Source of the DNA: Leptobrachium leishanense
Taxonomy: Eukaryota > Chordata > Amphibia > Anura > Megophryidae
Length of the DNA: 64,000 nucleotides
NCBI GenBank assembly: GCA_009667805.1
Contig: CM019069.1
Coordinates: forward strand, 53,634,422-53,698,421
Direction of reading: 5' to 3'
The notes under the pieces: model-generated
Databases searched by the model: none
What the model saw: the letters and a program-made list of their open reading frames with translations, nothing else
Told to the model about the DNA's origin: nothing
Shown: one piece after another, positions 1 through 15,400 of the stretch
How positions within the stretch are numbered: the first letter of the stretch is position 1
Layout of the letters: each line of letters begins with the position of its first letter
Translations under genes and position numbers: made by a program

Positions 1-3000
1 CCAAATAACATTTTTCTGCTGTAACCCCTGTAACATTCAATGGACCTTGTGGTGGACCTGGCCGATCAAGTACTTTAACAGTTATTGGTATAGCCTTTGT
101 TCCACCCACATTGCTGAGGTTCAGTACATACTGTCCACCGTCAATCCGAATGCAGTCTTTAACTGTGAGAGATGTTCGCTGAATAGTGGACTTTATTTCC
201 ATTCTTGCTGTTGCTGCTTCAAATTCTTTTCCATCCTTCGACCAGGTTACATCAGGAATTGGCTTACCATGAATGTCCGCTTCAAGTACAAAGGTATCTC
301 CAGCGTTTACAATAATTACGTCTTTATATTTTGGATCAAGAGATGCTCGTGGTGCATCAATTTCATCTCTAGCTGTTATGGGCCCACTGCTTTCTGAAGG
401 CTCACTAAAGTTTCCAGCCGCATTTCTTGCAATGACTCTAAACTCGTATCTGTCATCTTCTGTTAGTCCTGTAACTGTAAACTCAGTGTCCAGTACATTT
501 GTAAAGCTGGCCTTCATCCACCGGCCCTCAGGTAATTCTTTCTTTTCCACAACATAGCCAGTTATCTTGCTGCCACCATCATACTCTGGTTTTTTCCACT
601 GAAGGGTGACATAATTTCTTGTAATGACAATAGCTTCTGGTCGGCCAGGTGGGTCGCATGGATCACGAGCAATATAGCCCTCTGATACTTTGCTGGGTTT
701 ACCAACACCAACAATGTTCTCAGCAGATACCCTGAATTCATATTCCAGACCTTCTTCTAGTCCATTTGTTTTTAATCTGGTGTCTTGAAGAAGAGATTTG
801 TTCAGTTTTGACCAAAGAATACTATTTTTTTCCTTGCGCTCCAAATGGTATCCAAGAACTCTGCTTCCACCATCATTGACTGGCTCATGCCATTGCACAA
901 TCATGTGATCCTTAGACATTGATGTAACAAATGGTGTTCCTGGAGGACCTGGTTCCTTATATGGGTATTGTACTACAACCGAAGCAGAGTCTAAGGAAGA
1001 ACTCTTTCCATACCTATTTTCTGCAAATATTCTGAATTGATATTCTGACCCAGTTTTAAGTTTTGATACTTTAATGGTTGTTCTTGCAACTGTTGCTGAA
1101 ACTAGCTGCCATGTGGTGGTGGTTGTGTCCCGTTTCTCAACAATGTAGTTATTAATTTGGCAGCCACCTGTGTAGTCAGGAGCATCCCATGAAAATACTA
1201 CAAAGTTAGCACTGATTTCATCAAAACGTACAGGTCCTTTTGGTGGGCCAGGTTTGTCCAGGATGATAACACTAATATTTTCAGTTGCTGTGCCAGCACT
1301 GTTTGTTGCTGTTACTGTATATTTGCCGAAGTCATCCTTGCTACTCTCTTTAATATGCAAAATTGTTGATACTGGTGTGTCTTCTACATTAACTCTAGTT
1401 GTTTGTTTTAGTGCTTGCCCATCTTTGGACCAGGTAATATTTGGCTTTGGTCTGCCTAACACAGGTATTTCAATCTTCAAATCTTCTCCAGCCTGTACAT
1501 TGTAGGAGTTAAACATGAGTTTGAAACTTGGTTCGATGGTCAAATCCTTAGCTATAACTGGGATACCAAGTAGTCTTGGATCGCTCTTTCCCTTTTCATT
1601 GTAAGCAAGGACACGGAAGGAGTATTCTTGTCCAGGACTTAGCCCAGAAACAACAGCATTGCATGTTTTTGTTTCTGTGACTGTGCTCCATTTATCTACA
1701 CCTTTTGGTTGCATTTCAATTAAGTACCCAATTAGTTTGCTACCTCCATCATGTTCTGGTTTTTCCCACATGAGAGATACACTTCTTTGAGTTACATCAG
1801 TAAGTGTAATTTTGCCTGGAGGCAATGGTGCTTCAGAAGCTTTCACAGAATCTGTTGTTTCTACAGGTGCACCAACACCAAACTCATTTTCAGCCATAAC
1901 TCTGAAATAATACACGCCTCCTTCTATGAGGTTTTCAACCTTATATGATGTTTTGCTGCACTTGGCTGTCACATTAGCATATGCTTTCCTGGTTGATTCT
2001 CGTTTATCAATAACATAATTCTTTATCTTTGCACCCCCATCAATAAGAGGTGGGTCCCAAGTAAGTGTTATTGAATCTTTCTTTACATCTTTTATGGCAA
2101 GATTTATCGGTGGCCCAGGTGTGTCGAGGACTTTAAGGGTCACAAATGCAGATTTAGAGCCACTGCTGTTTTCAAGGTTAAGAATATATTTTCCGGCATC
2201 GTTTCTGTCACAATTATCAATTGAAAGCTGTGTGTAGTTCAGGCCTCTTTCTATTTGTGACTTCCCTGCGATCTCTCCTTCTTCTTTTGACCAGGCGATC
2301 TCAGGAACAGGTCTTCCTTTAAATGGAATATTGATCCTTACGTTTCCACCAGCTCTGACCAAAATTCCTTTCCTTAACTCTGAATCAAGGTCTATCTCTG
2401 GAGCTTCAAGCTTATCTTCTGGTTTTACCGTTCCTGGAATGGCTGCTGCTTCACCCACACCTGCCTTATTTACAGCACATATACGGATCTGGTATTGTTG
2501 ATGTTCAATAAGCTTCTTGATCTCAAATTTGGTAGCTTGTATTCCTGTCTGTGGGGTACTTATTGTCCATTCTTCTTCATCTTCTTTGCAGACCTCAACT
2601 ATGTAACCTTGTATTGCGCTTCCACCATCATAAATTGGTTTGCCCCAAACGATGCTGATGGAATTTTTAGATGTGTCTACAGCATGTGGATTAGTGGGTG
2701 GCCCAGGTTTGAAAATGGGGTCACATGCTTTGAAGTAGGCTGTAGTTTGACTTGCATCACCTGTTCCAGCAGCATTTTCGGCCGACACTCTGAATTCATA
2801 CTCATGGTCTTCTGCAAGTCCTACAACTCTGAATCTCAAATCTGTTATTCTACGTTTGTTGCATTTTGTCCACCTAATTCCCGCTCTGTCACGTTTTTCT
2901 ACTATATAGCCAATAATTTCACTGCCACCATCATTATCTGGCCGACTCCAACAGACAGTCATGGAGTCTTTTGCAATGTTTGTTACTTCCAGTGCTTTTG

Positions 3001-6000
3001 GAGGTCCAGGAGGTACGTATGGGTTTTTCATTAAGACTGGCACAGACTCTAATGGCTCACCAACACCATATTTATTCACAGCCAGAATTCGGAAAATGTA
3101 TTCATTGCCTTCCAAAAGTTTTGTTACTTTGTGTGATGTAGTTACGACTTCAGATGCAACAACTGTCCAAGCAAGGCGACTTGTCTCTCGTTTTTCAATT
3201 ACATAGTGAGCAATATCACTGCCACCATCATGTAGGGGTGCGCCCCATGCTAATAAACATTTGTCAGCTGTAACTCCTGTAACTTGAACAGGTCCTTCTG
3301 GTGGTCCTGGCCTGTCAAGTACTTTTACATTAATAGGTATAGACTTAGTTCCGGCAACATTAGAGGCTTGAAGGATGTACTGGCCACCATCAACTCTAAC
3401 GGCATCTTTCACTACAATAAGTGCTTTAAAGTCTGTATTTTTGATTTCACATCTGGCTGTCTCCTCAAGTTCCTTGTCTCCTTTGAACCACTTAATATTG
3501 GGAAGTGGCTTTCCATGGACATCGCCATCAATTTTGAATGTATCACCAGCGTTGACAACAATTGTTTCTTTGTATTTTGGATCCATTGAAATTCTTGGGG
3601 GTTCTACCTCGTCTCTGGCAGTAATTGGCCCTGTGCTATCAGATGGTTTGCTGATGGTTCCTGCTGCATTCTTTGCAATGACTCTGAAATCATATCTTTC
3701 ATCTTCAGTAAGCCCGGATACTGTGAACTGTGTTTCAATTATATTAGTAAAGCTGGCCTTCATCCATCGTCCTTCGGGAAGATCACGCTTCTCAACAATG
3801 TAACCAGTTATCATACTGCCTCCATCATATTCAGGTTTTTTCCAGCTGAGGGTAATTGCACTTCTTGTTACAATTATTGGTTCTGGACAACCTGGTGGAT
3901 CACATGGGTCTCTTGCACAATAGCACTCTGAAACTTTGCTTGGCTTCCCAACACCAACAATATTTTCAGCATAAACCTTAAATTCATATTCAATACCTTC
4001 TTCAAGATTAGAGCACTTGAAATAGGTGTCTTGTATAATAGTTTTGTTGACCTTTGTCCACATTATGCTGTTTCTCTCTTTACGTTCCAGGTGGTAGCCA
4101 AGAACTCTACTTCCTCCATCATTAACAGGTTCATGCCATTGCACCAGAATACTATCTTTTGTTATTGCTGCAGCTGATGGTGTGCCTGGGGGACCAGGTT
4201 CCTTGTATGGGTATTGAGCTACTATTGCCTCAGATTCTAATCCAAAGCTTCTTCCATATCTGTTTTCAGCAAATATCTTAAACTGGTACTCTGAGCCAGT
4301 CTTAAGCTTCAACACCTTTACAGTGGTTCTTGCAACTGTTGCTGAAACTGTTTCCCATTGTGTAGTAGTTGTGTCCCTCTTTTCAACAATGTAATTTGTG
4401 ATTTGGCAGCCTCCTGTGTACGATGGTGGATTCCATGATAATGTAATGCTTTCAGCACTAATTTCATCATATTTCACAGGACCACTTGGTGGATCAGGTT
4501 TATCAAGTGTTATAATTTCAATAGTTGCATCCTTCTGCCCAATGACATTACTCACATTGATGGCATACATTCCAGCGTCATCCTTGTTTGTTTCCTTAAT
4601 ATTTAAGATCGTATGGTTTGCTGTATCTGTAATATTCACTCTAGTGGTTTGCTTCAGAGCCTGTCCATCTTTTGTCCAAGAAATTGTTGGCTTTGGTCTT
4701 CCTGAAACAGGCACTTCAACTTTAAGATCATGTCCAACTTGAATGCTGTAACTACTAAATGCAGGTCGTACATCTGGTTCTATTACCAGGTCTTTGGCAA
4801 CTACAGGAACTGCTAGAGACCTTGGGTCGCTCTTTCCCTTTTCATTTACTGCTATTACCCTGAATAGGTATTCACCTCCTTGAGTTAAGTTAGTTACTAC
4901 AGCATCCAGTGTTTTCACTCGAGCACAATCAGACCATTTCTCACTTCCTTTCGTTTGCATTTCTACAAGGTATTGGATGATTTTGCTGCCGCCATCATGT
5001 TCAGGTTTCTCCCATGACAATGATACACTGTTTCTTGTCACGTCAACTACTGTTATTTTGCCTGGAGGTTGTGGAACTTCTGACACCTTCACAGGTTCAG
5101 GGATTTCAGCGGGTACACCAATTCCATATTCATTTTCAGCAGTAACCCTGAAATAGTAACTGCAACTCTCTTGTAGTTGATCTATTTTCCAAGAAGTCTT
5201 GTGGCAGTTTGTTACTACAGCTGCATAGGCCTTTCGTGTGGTCTCACGTTTTTCAATAATGTAGTTCTTAACCTTGGATCCTCCATCCAATGTGGGTGGC
5301 TCCCAAGTTAATGACACAGAATCTTTTGTGATTTCTTTTATCTTAAGGTTTACAGGGGCACTTGGTGTATCTAAAACCCTTACACTGATGAAGGCAGACT
5401 TTGTACCACTGCTGTTTTCTATTGTTAGTGTATATTTTCCAGAATCAAATCTGTTAACATTGTCCAAGACAAGTGCAGTGAAACTGCTAGTGACATCAAT
5501 CTGAGCTGTGTCTCTAATCTCGCCATCAACTTTTCCCCACTTCACTTCTGGTGCTGGCCGTCCTCTAATAGGAATAAATAGCCTCAATGAGCCTCCTGCT
5601 CTTACATTTACAATCTTTCTGAGTTCTGGGTCCAGATCAAGATCAGGAACTTCCAATTTCTCTTCAACAAGGACTGTTGCAGGGATATCTGCATGCTCTC
5701 CAACTCCAGCCTTGTTCACAGCACATATACGGAATTTATACTCATGTTTTTCCACTAGCTTGTCAACTTCAGTTCGAGTTTCTTTGATGCCACTTGCAGG
5801 GGTACATATGGACCACTCATCAGTGCTAACGTCACGTTTTTCAACAATGTATCCCTGAATTTCACAGCCTCCATCATAGATTGGCTTGCCCCATGAAAGT
5901 ATCACAGATGATCTTGTAACATCAACTACTCTTGGGTTGTTTGGAGGACCAGGTTTATAGATCGGATCAGAAGCCTTATAGTAGATGGATGGTTGGCTTG

Positions 6001-9000
6001 GCTCACTCACGCCAGCAGCATTTTCAGCAGAAATTCTGAATTCATAAAGATGGGATTCTGCAAGTCCAGTTACTCTGTAGCGTAGTTCACTGACTAGGCG
6101 CTTGTTGCATCTAACCCAGCGTACGCCTTCTTTGTCTCGCTTTTCTATTATGTAGCCAATTATTTCGCTGCCACCATCAAATGCTGGTCTTTCCCACACA
6201 ACAATCATAGAGTCTTTGGTGACAGTTGTAACTTCAGGAGCTTTGGGGGCTTGAGGAATAACGAATGGATTCTTTGCAACAACTGCATCTGATTCAAGTG
6301 GCTCTCCAACACCATATTTATTCACAGCCATTACACGGAAAATATATTCATTTCCTTCCAGAAGCTTGGTAACTTTGCATCCCAGAGTTTGTACATTACT
6401 CTCTACTACGGTCCAGACCAGACGGCTTGTTTCTCTTCTTTCAACAATATAGTGAGAGATATCACTGCCACCATCTTGCTTTGGAGGTTTCCAAGCTAAA
6501 GAGCATTTTTCAGATGTAACACCAGTAATAGTAATTGGTGCTTCAGGAGGACCAGGCCTGTCAAGGACCTTAACAGAAATAGGCACTGACTTCTCTCCAG
6601 CAACATTCTTCAACAGTAAAATATATTGGCCACTGTCTACTCGAATTGCATCTTTTACGCTTAGAGATGTGGCGAAATCTGTACTTTTTATTTCTAGACG
6701 AGCAGTATTTACAAGTGCTTCACCGGCCTTTAGCCACTGAATTGTGGGGATAGGTTTGCCATAGACATCTGCATCAATCTTAAATGTATCACCAGCATTT
6801 ACTGTTATCTGTTCCTTGTATTTTGGATCCATGCTTACACGAGGAGGTTCAACTTCATCTCTTGCAGTGATTGGCCCTGTGCTTTCAGAAGGTTCACTGA
6901 AAATACCTGCTGCATTTCGTGCAATGACACGGAATTCATATCGTTGATCTTCAACAAGTCCAGTAACTGCAAACTCTGTTTCAATGACATTTGTGAAGCT
7001 GGCTTTCATCCAACGACCCTCTGGCAATTCTTTCTTTTCAACAACATAGCCGGTGATCTTGCTTCCGCCATCATATTCAGGTTTTGTCCAATGAAGTGTC
7101 ACTGAATTTCGTGTAACGATGACTGCCTCTGGACGACCAGGAGGATCACATGGATCTCGTGCCACATAACATTCAGATACTTTACTTGGTTTACCGATGC
7201 CTACGATGTTCTCTGCATAAACTCTAAATTCATATTCAATGCCCTCTTCAATGTTAGTTGTTTTAATTCTTGTGTCTTGGAGAATTGTTTTATTTAATTT
7301 CACCCAAAGAATGCTGTTTCTTTCTTTGCTTTCTACATGGTACCCAAGGATTCTGCTACCACCATCAATTACAGGTTCATTCCATTGAACAACCATGCTA
7401 TCTTTAGTTACAGTTGATACAAATGGTGTTCCTGGTGGACCAGGGAGCTTGTAGGGGAATTGGGCAATTACTGCTTCTGATAGTAGGTAGCCACTCTTTC
7501 CATATCTGTTCTCAGCAGCAATCCTGAATTGATATTCGCTTCCTGTCTTGAGTCTTGAAGCCTTTATAGTTGTTCTAGCTACAGTAGCTGACACAATCTG
7601 CCACACGGTTGTTGAAGTATCCCGTTTTTCAACAATGTAGTTGTTGATAGAGCTTCCACCATCATATTTAGGAGGTTCCCATGAAAAGCTAATGCTATCA
7701 GCTGTTACTTCTTCAATTTTAACTGGCCCTGTTGGAGGTTCTGGTTTATCAAGAACGACAATGCTAAGTTGTTCAGTGGCTTCTCCTGCAGTGTTGGCAA
7801 GTTTTATTGTATACTGTCCTACATCTTCCTTAGAGGCTTCTTTAATTGTGAGCAAAGAGTTGTTTTCTGTGTTCTCTGCATTAACTCTGGTTGTTTGTTT
7901 CAGTGAGAGATTGTCTTTATGCCAGGTTATGGTTGGCTTAGGACGTGCAACAAATGGTACATCAACTTTTAGGTCTTCTCCAGCCAAAACACTGAATGTA
8001 TTAAACAGAAGTTTGAAGGCTGGTGCAATTACAAGATCTTTTGCAACCACTGGTACTCCAAGCTGACGAGGATCACTGATTCCTTTTTCATTTTGGGCTG
8101 ATACACGGAATGTGTATTCTTCTCCTTGAATTAAACCACTTATTTTAGCATCTGTGGTTTTGACTGTGGTGCATGTGGTCCACTTCTCACTTCCTTTGGT
8201 TTGCATCTCCACAATGTAACCCAAAATTCTGCTTCCTCCATCATGTTCTGGTTTTTCCCAACTCAATGAAACACTATTCCTAGTTACATCATCTAAATTA
8301 ATCTTGCCAGGTGGAAGTGGCCTTTCTGATACTTTAACAGATTCAGGTGTTTCCACGGGCAATCCAATTCCGTATTCATTTTCAGCAAGAACTCTAAAGT
8401 AGTAATTGCAACCTTCTTGCAATGGGTCTACTTTCCAGCTAGTTTTGTGACAATTGGCAGCTACAGTTGCATACGCCTTTCTTGTTGATTCACGTTTTTC
8501 AACAATATAATTCTTTATTTTGGACCCGCCGTCAATGAGTGGTGGGTCCCAAGTCAATGTCACAGATTCCTTTGTTATTTCTTTTATCTTAAGATCTTGA
8601 GGTGCTCCAGGTGTGTCAAGTACTCTGACATTCACAAATGCAGTTTTGCTTCCGGAACTGTTTTCTATGGTCAACATATATTTTCCACTGTCAAACCTGT
8701 TCACGTTCTCAATGATTAGCAAAGTGTAAGAACTTGTGGACTCAATGTTTGCCCTTTCAATATTTTCACCATTTTCCCTACTCCATTTCACTTCTGGTGC
8801 CGGACGTCCTTTAATCGGAACAAATACTCTTAAAGTGCAGCAAGCTCTTATACAAATAACTTTACGTAGTTCTGCATCCAGCTCAATTTCTGGTGGTAAC
8901 ATTCTTTCTTCAGCCTTCGGTGTGCCAGGGACAAGTGCGGGATCTCCGACACCTTCAGCATTTTGTGCATAGATTTGAATTTTATATTCCTGGTTTTCTT

Positions 9001-12000
9001 TCAGTCCTGTAATTGTATAAGATGTTGCTTTAAGTCCAGCTGGTGGTGTTACAACTTTCCATTCATCTTCTTCTGGTAATGAAATATCTACCAAGTATCC
9101 AGTTATCTCTGAACCACCGTCATATACTGGTTTATTCCAAGCAATTGTAATTGATGATTTGGTAGTATCAAGGACTCTTGGATTACCAGGTGGGCCAGGC
9201 TTGAAAGCAGTGTCACATGCCTTGTAAAATGGACTGCATGAGCTTGGTTTACTAATACCAGCAGCATTTTCTGCCATAACCCTGTATTCATATTCATGAC
9301 CTTCAGTTAGTCCTGAAACCTTATACCGCAGATCAGTAAGTATTCTCTTGTTGCACTTTACCCAGCGGAGGCCTGACCTATCACGTCGTTCTACAATATA
9401 GTTAGTTATGGGGCTTCCTCCATCAGACTCAGGATGTCCCCAGCAAACTATCATAGTGTCTTTTGTAGCAGTAGTAACTTCTGGTGTTTTAGGTGGGTCA
9501 GGTGGTACATAGGGATTTACTGCAAGGGTAGGCTCTGACTCCAGAATTTCTCCAACCCCATATTTGTTGACAGCCATAACACGGAATATGTACTCATTTC
9601 CTTTAAGTAGTTTGGTAACCTTGAATTTTGTGACTTGGACATCAGTAGCTACACTTGTCCAGGCCAATCTGCTGGTTTCACGTTTTTCAACGATATAGTG
9701 ATCAATCTTTGCTCCTCCATCATCCAAAGGTGGTAGCCATGATATTACACATTTTTCAGAGGTGACGTCTGCAACAGACAGGGGTCCTTCGCATGGACCT
9801 GGTCTATCCAGAACTTTAACATTAAATATATGTTTTGCAAATCCACCAGGATTAGAGGCCATAAGGGTATATGCCCCTCCATCTTTCCTTAATGAGTCTT
9901 TATTTATTAGTGCCGTGGAGAAATCTGCTAACTTTATTTCTAATTTTCCAGTGACCTCTAAGTCCTTTCCTTCTTTTGTCCATGTCAGTGTAGGTGGTGG
10001 GCGACCAGAAACATCAGCATCCAGTCTGAAAGTGTCTCCAGCCTTGAGAATAACAACATCTTTGAACTTTGCATCAACCATTATACGTGGCTCCTCAATG
10101 TCATCTCTGCAGGTTATAACATCTGAAGGTTCAGATGGTTGGCTCACAGCACCAGCAGCATTTCTTGCTGTTATTCTAAACTCATATTCTGCATTTTCTG
10201 TTAAACCACTTACTGTAAATTCAGTCTCTAGGATGTTACCGAAGTTAGCTTTCAGCCAACGTCCATTAGGGAGATCTCTCTTTTCAACTGTGTAGCCAGT
10301 TATTTTAAATCCTCCATTATATTCTGGCTTGGTCCACTGAAGTGTTACTGAATGTCTATTAATATTTATTGCAACTGGTTTTCCTGGTGCATCTATTGGA
10401 TCCAATGCAAGGGTAGGCTCAGAGGACTTACTTGGCTTGCTTTTGCCAGCCATATTTTCTGCTACAATACGAAATTCATATGCAATTCCATCAGTTAATC
10501 CTGAAGATTTATATATGTTTCCTACCACCAGAGCCTTGCTTATTGTCTGCCACATGATGCTACTTCGTTCTTTCCTTTCAATATGATATCCTAAAATTGG
10601 ACTTCCACCGTCAGAGACTGGTTCATTCCAGCTAATGGTCATAGAATCTTTTGTAACTGCAATAACTTGAGGTGTACCTGGAGGTCCTGGTACTTTAAAT
10701 GGATAAGCAGCAACTACCGACTCTGAAACTAAAGCTGGACCAGTTCCATACCTATTCTGGGCTTTGACACGGAATTGATATTCTAATCCTGTGGTCAAAC
10801 GAGTGGCTTTAAAGGTTGTACGTATGACGGTAGATGCTAGTTCAGTCCATGTTGTACTATTGGTTTCACGTAGTTCCACAATGTAACTGTTGATCGGAAC
10901 TCCACCATCATTCTCTGGTGGATCCCAGGACAGAGTGACAAAGTCAGATGAGATTTCATCAAACTTGATTGGTCCAATTGGAGGTCCAGGAATGTCATGT
11001 ACTTGCACAGATATGATGTCACTGATCTCGCCTACAATATTTTTAGCCGTTATGTCATACTTTCCAGAATCACTCCTTATACATTCATTGATGTTTAGAA
11101 TTGTTGCATTTGCTGTGCGTTCCACATTGACCCTCTGTGTCTCTTTAAGAAGATGTTTCTCCTTCCTCCATGTTACAGTTGGTTTCGGTCTTCCAAGCAC
11201 AGGAATTTCCACTTTAATATTGTCGCCAGCTTTAGCTATGACTGACTTGTGGTATAGTCCTCGCAAGTCAAATTCTGGAAGCGTTAACTGTTCTTTAACA
11301 ACAACAGGTCTGCTTTCCCTTGGATCACTTCTTCCAGCACTGTTAACAGCCATGACCTGGAATACATATTCCTCATTTTCATTGAGATTTTTGACTAGAT
11401 AGTCCAAAGCTTTTACAGTTGCAATATGCGTCCATTGAGTAGAACCTCTCTTTTGTGCTTCAATAACATAGCCAGTAATTTTGCTACCTCCATCATGTTC
11501 TGATTTTGGCCAAGCAAGGCTAACAGTGGTTTTGGTAATGTCCATTATATTTAAGCTTTCAGGGGGAGATGGTGCCTCTGTTGCTCTTATTGGTTCAGCG
11601 GTTTCAACAGGTTCACCAATTCCAAACTCATTCTCTGCCAGCACTCTAAAGTAATATTCACATCCTTCAGCCAGGTTGGGTATTCTCAGAGAACACTTTT
11701 GACAGTTTGTTGTGATTGTTGAATAAGCCTTTCGAGTAGACTCACGTTTTTCCACAATGTAGTTTGTAATTCGGGAGCCACCATCAATAAGTGGCATGTC
11801 CCACTGCAGAGTAATGCTGTCTTTTGTAACATCCCTGGCTTTAAGGTTGGATGGAGGCCCAGGTGAGTCTAGAACTTTTACGTTTACAAATCCAGATTTC
11901 TTTCCAGCTGCATTTTCAAGGGTCATTGTATACTTTCCGGCATCATACCTGTTGCATTCAGTAATGATTAGAAGAGAAAATGATTCTGTATTCTCGATGT

Positions 12001-12453
12001 TGGCTCTTAATTTCAGTGGAACGTCACCTTTCATCCAGGTCACTTCTGGCGCTGGGCGTCCTTTAATTGGTACAAATATGCGAATACTTAGTCCAGCTCT
12101 AACAACAAGTGTTCTCCTAAGTTCAGCATCAAGCTCAAAATCTGGAGTTTCTTCACGATCTTTAATTTCTATATCATCAATTTGTGCTGGTTCTCCAGTG
12201 CCTGCTGCATTGATTGCACGAATCCTGAATTTGTATTTTCCTCCAGGCTGAAGATTGGCAACAACAAATTCAGTGATGCGTAGAGCTGATCCAGTGGTGT
12301 CTTTAATCCATTCTTCCTCGCCTTCCTTTTGGTGCTCTACAATGTAGCCTATGATATCAAGTCCACCATCATAGTGAGGCTTGCCCCAGTTTATTGTTGC
12401 AGTGGTTTTTGTTGTATCAGTAATTCTTGGATTAGATGGTGGCCCTGGTGGAT
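1..12453 (-). CDS. ttn: ttn E98: giant A-band exon (42 domains in window, continues past base 1)
   Basis: One continuous frame of about 4,150 codons, starting with the FN3 motif [16 protein letters not shown] after the acceptor at 12454-12455 and leaving the window inside an FN3 that begins V-L-D-R-P-G-P-P at 73. Codon positions agree at 12451, 8623, 6568 and 73, so there is no net frameshift. Order: last FN3 of C2 (12453-12150), then C3, C4, C5 and most of C6. Ig domains lie near 12149-11874, 11290-10996, 10100-9807, 8900-8617, 8040-7752, 6860-6562, 5650-5372, 4790-4500, 3615-3322, 2407-2130, 1545-1255 and 370-75, with FN3 domains between them. Human titin has one A-band exon of about 17 kb in this place; 12.45 kb is visible here. 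No stop codon was met at the points I read, though not every codon was checked by hand. Confidence 0.97.
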
Positions 12454-15400
12454 CTATGGTGGAAAGACCAAAAGCACGTTTAAGAGATTACCCGCACTAT
12501 AGGGATAATTCTGCAATATATACATATCTTTGCATTCATACTTACATGCTACGTCTTTTGTTAAAATTGCAAGTGAGGGTTCACTAGGAGGACCAATGCC
12601 AGCTTTGTTTTCTGCACTGACTCTGAATTCATATTCATTTCCTTCAGTAAGTCCAGTCACTTTTAGTCGAAGATCAGACACTGGCTTCTTTGCTGCTCTC
12701 ACCCATCTCAAGCCCTTCTTTTCTTTTCTTTCAACATAATAGCCAGTGATTTCACTGCCACCATCATGAGCAGGCCGTTTCCAGCCAACAGTCACAGTTG
12801 TCTTTGTTACATTTGTTGCTTCTGGCTTTCCTGGCGCTCCCGGAGGACCTAGCAAAGACAATAACAATAATATACATAAATATCCTAATACTGCAAAATA
12901 CAGTGCATGCACTCTTATCAATATATATATATGTATATGTTTTACTAACCGTAACTATCCACCATTTTGACTGGATCAGATGGTGTTGGTTCACCTACGC
13001 CATATAGATTTACAGCAGAAACACGGAAGATATATTCATTGCCTTGAATTAATTTGCTTACAACATGTCTGCAAGACTGAATATTTTCAGCCACCAGGGT
13101 CCAAAGCAAACGGCTTGTTTCTCTCTTTTCCAAGGTGTATGATATTATTGGTGATCCGCCGTCTTCAGAAGGAGGAGTCCAGTTTAGCGTGGCTTTCTCT
13201 GAAGATACATTGCTGACTTCAATTGGTCCTGGAGGACCAGGTATGTCTAACACCTTTACATGTACATGCTCTTCTTTTGTGCCAAAAGGATTGCTTGCAG
13301 TTATTGTGTACTCTCCAGAATCTTTCCGAGAAGCATATTTTACAGAAAGGGTGGAAGATGTTGGATGTGTTTCAATGTTCACGATGTCAGAATGTTTGAA
13401 ATCCTTCCCACCCTTTGACCATACAGATGTTGGTGGTGGTTTTCCGAGAATGCTTGTTGCAGTCATGACAATAGTATCACCTGCCTTAACTGTTAGGCCT
13501 TCTTTAACAGCTGGGTCAATAACTATCGTTGGTGACTCTGTAAAGAAATAAAAAAGGACATACCATAGGTTAGCTATTTAGAAACAATTGTTGCACATCT
13601 TTTAAATATAAGAATATAATAGGCTGTTTGACACATACCATACTCATCTTTGCATACAACTGTTCCTGTTGTTTCTGAGGGAGGACTAACGGCTCCTGCA
13701 GTATTTTTGGCTTTTATTCTGAATTCATATTTTCCTCCTTCTATTAGATCATTCACTGTATATGCACAATCTTGGACATTAACATGATTAGCCTTCATCC
13801 AACTCTTTGCTGGTATGTCACGTTTTTCAACAATGTATCCCACAAGTTTGTGTCCACCATCATATTTTGGCTCAGTCCATATAAGAGTTGCCGAGCTTCG
13901 GGTTACACTAATGACCTCAGGCTTCCCAGGAGGATCTGAAAAGAAAATATGTGATCAAATATTTATAACAGGCACACCTGATCTGATCCAAAATCTATTT
14001 TAACTTAGCTGAACTTACCAATTGGATCAAGGGCCACAATGGATTCAGATGGTAAGCTTGGTTTGCCTACTCCAGCGAGGTTGATTGCCATGACCCTGAA
14101 TTCATACTCAAGACCTTCAGTTAAGCCTGGGACTCTGTAGTCTCTCATTCTCAAGGGAGTTGAACTAGCCCTCTTCCATAGCATACTGTTCCTTTCTTTG
14201 AGCTCAACATGATAGCCTGTACAAATAAAAAGATTTGCACAAATAGATAAGTCGAATCACATTAAGCATGATGACTTAAAGCGGGTTCCTCAATCATTCA
14301 TATTAAATATGGGTAGCACATTTATACCTGTGATAGGTGATCCACCAGTCTTCCTTGGATCGAGCCATGTTAATGATGCAGAGTCGTGTTTAATTTCAAC
14401 GATCTTTGGAGGTGGAGGTGCATCTGGTACATCTAAAAGACAAAATATTAGATTAGATAACGTGAACAGAAAAAATAGTCTTTGTTTTTTGTGAACTAAT
14501 TTATAAACCTTAAGCTGACTTACCAAATGGATGCCTTGCCACAATGTTTTCCGATTTCAGGCCCTCACCAATACCATATTTGTTTTCAGCGCTAACTTTG
14601 AAGATGTACTCAGTTCCTTCATGAAGTCTGGTTACTCTAAATGAAGTCTTCTGAACTGCAGAGGCGCATGTCACCCATTTGTTTGTCACACAGTCCCTCT
14701 TTTCAAGAATGTAGTTTGTAATTTCAGAACCACCGTCATCTTTGGGTGCACCCCAGATTAGAGTTATTGCATCAGCGGTTACTTCATCAAATTTTATTGG
14801 ACCTGTTGGGATTCCTGGTTTTCCAACAACTCTCAAAAATATTGTTGCTTCTCTACTTCCAGCAGCATTCTTCAAACTAATAGTGTATTTTGAAGCGTCA
14901 TCTTTCTGGCACTCACGTACAGTCAAAATGGTGTTCACTGCACTGGCTTCAACTGTGACTCTTCCCTTGTCAGTTAAAACCTTGTCATCACCTTTCTTCC
15001 ATGTAACTGTTGGAACAGGTTTTCCACTTATCGGTATTTTGAGTCTGAAGCTACTACCTTCTTTGGCAATGTAGCACAAATCGGGTAAGTCCTTCAAATC
15101 CAAATTGGGTACCACTGTAAAGGTAAAAAATCATTTATTTATTTGCATACAAAAAAGTAAATTATTGAGTAACATAATTTGTCATTTCCAATCAAAAGTA
15201 AGTTATTTCACTACATACCAACATCATCCTTGGCCAGAATTGTGATTTCACTTGGAGAACTGTACCCAGCATCGTTTTGAGCAGACACTCTAAAGGTGTA
15301 TTCCTTTCCTTCTACCAGATCTTTCATTGTGTATTGTAGACTCTTGGATCGCATCACTTCTTTCCACTTATCCTCAGCTATCAAATGTTCTACAAGATAT

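Noticed and set aside
47..12251. Many open frames of 60-180 codons on the plus strand across the giant exon
   Set aside because: They are antisense shadows of the FN3/Ig coding frame and recur with the same words at the 3.25-kb super-repeat period. None looks like a protein family of its own.
1..12453. Long tandem DNA periodicity that could suggest a satellite or an assembly duplication
   Set aside because: The period is exactly an 11-domain protein unit in an open frame, and domain sequences differ between copies, so it is the C-zone super-repeat.
12764..13007. Overlapping short frames on both strands around the (AT)n run at 12920
   Set aside because: They cross the 101-base intron between E96 and E97 and have no protein-like composition.
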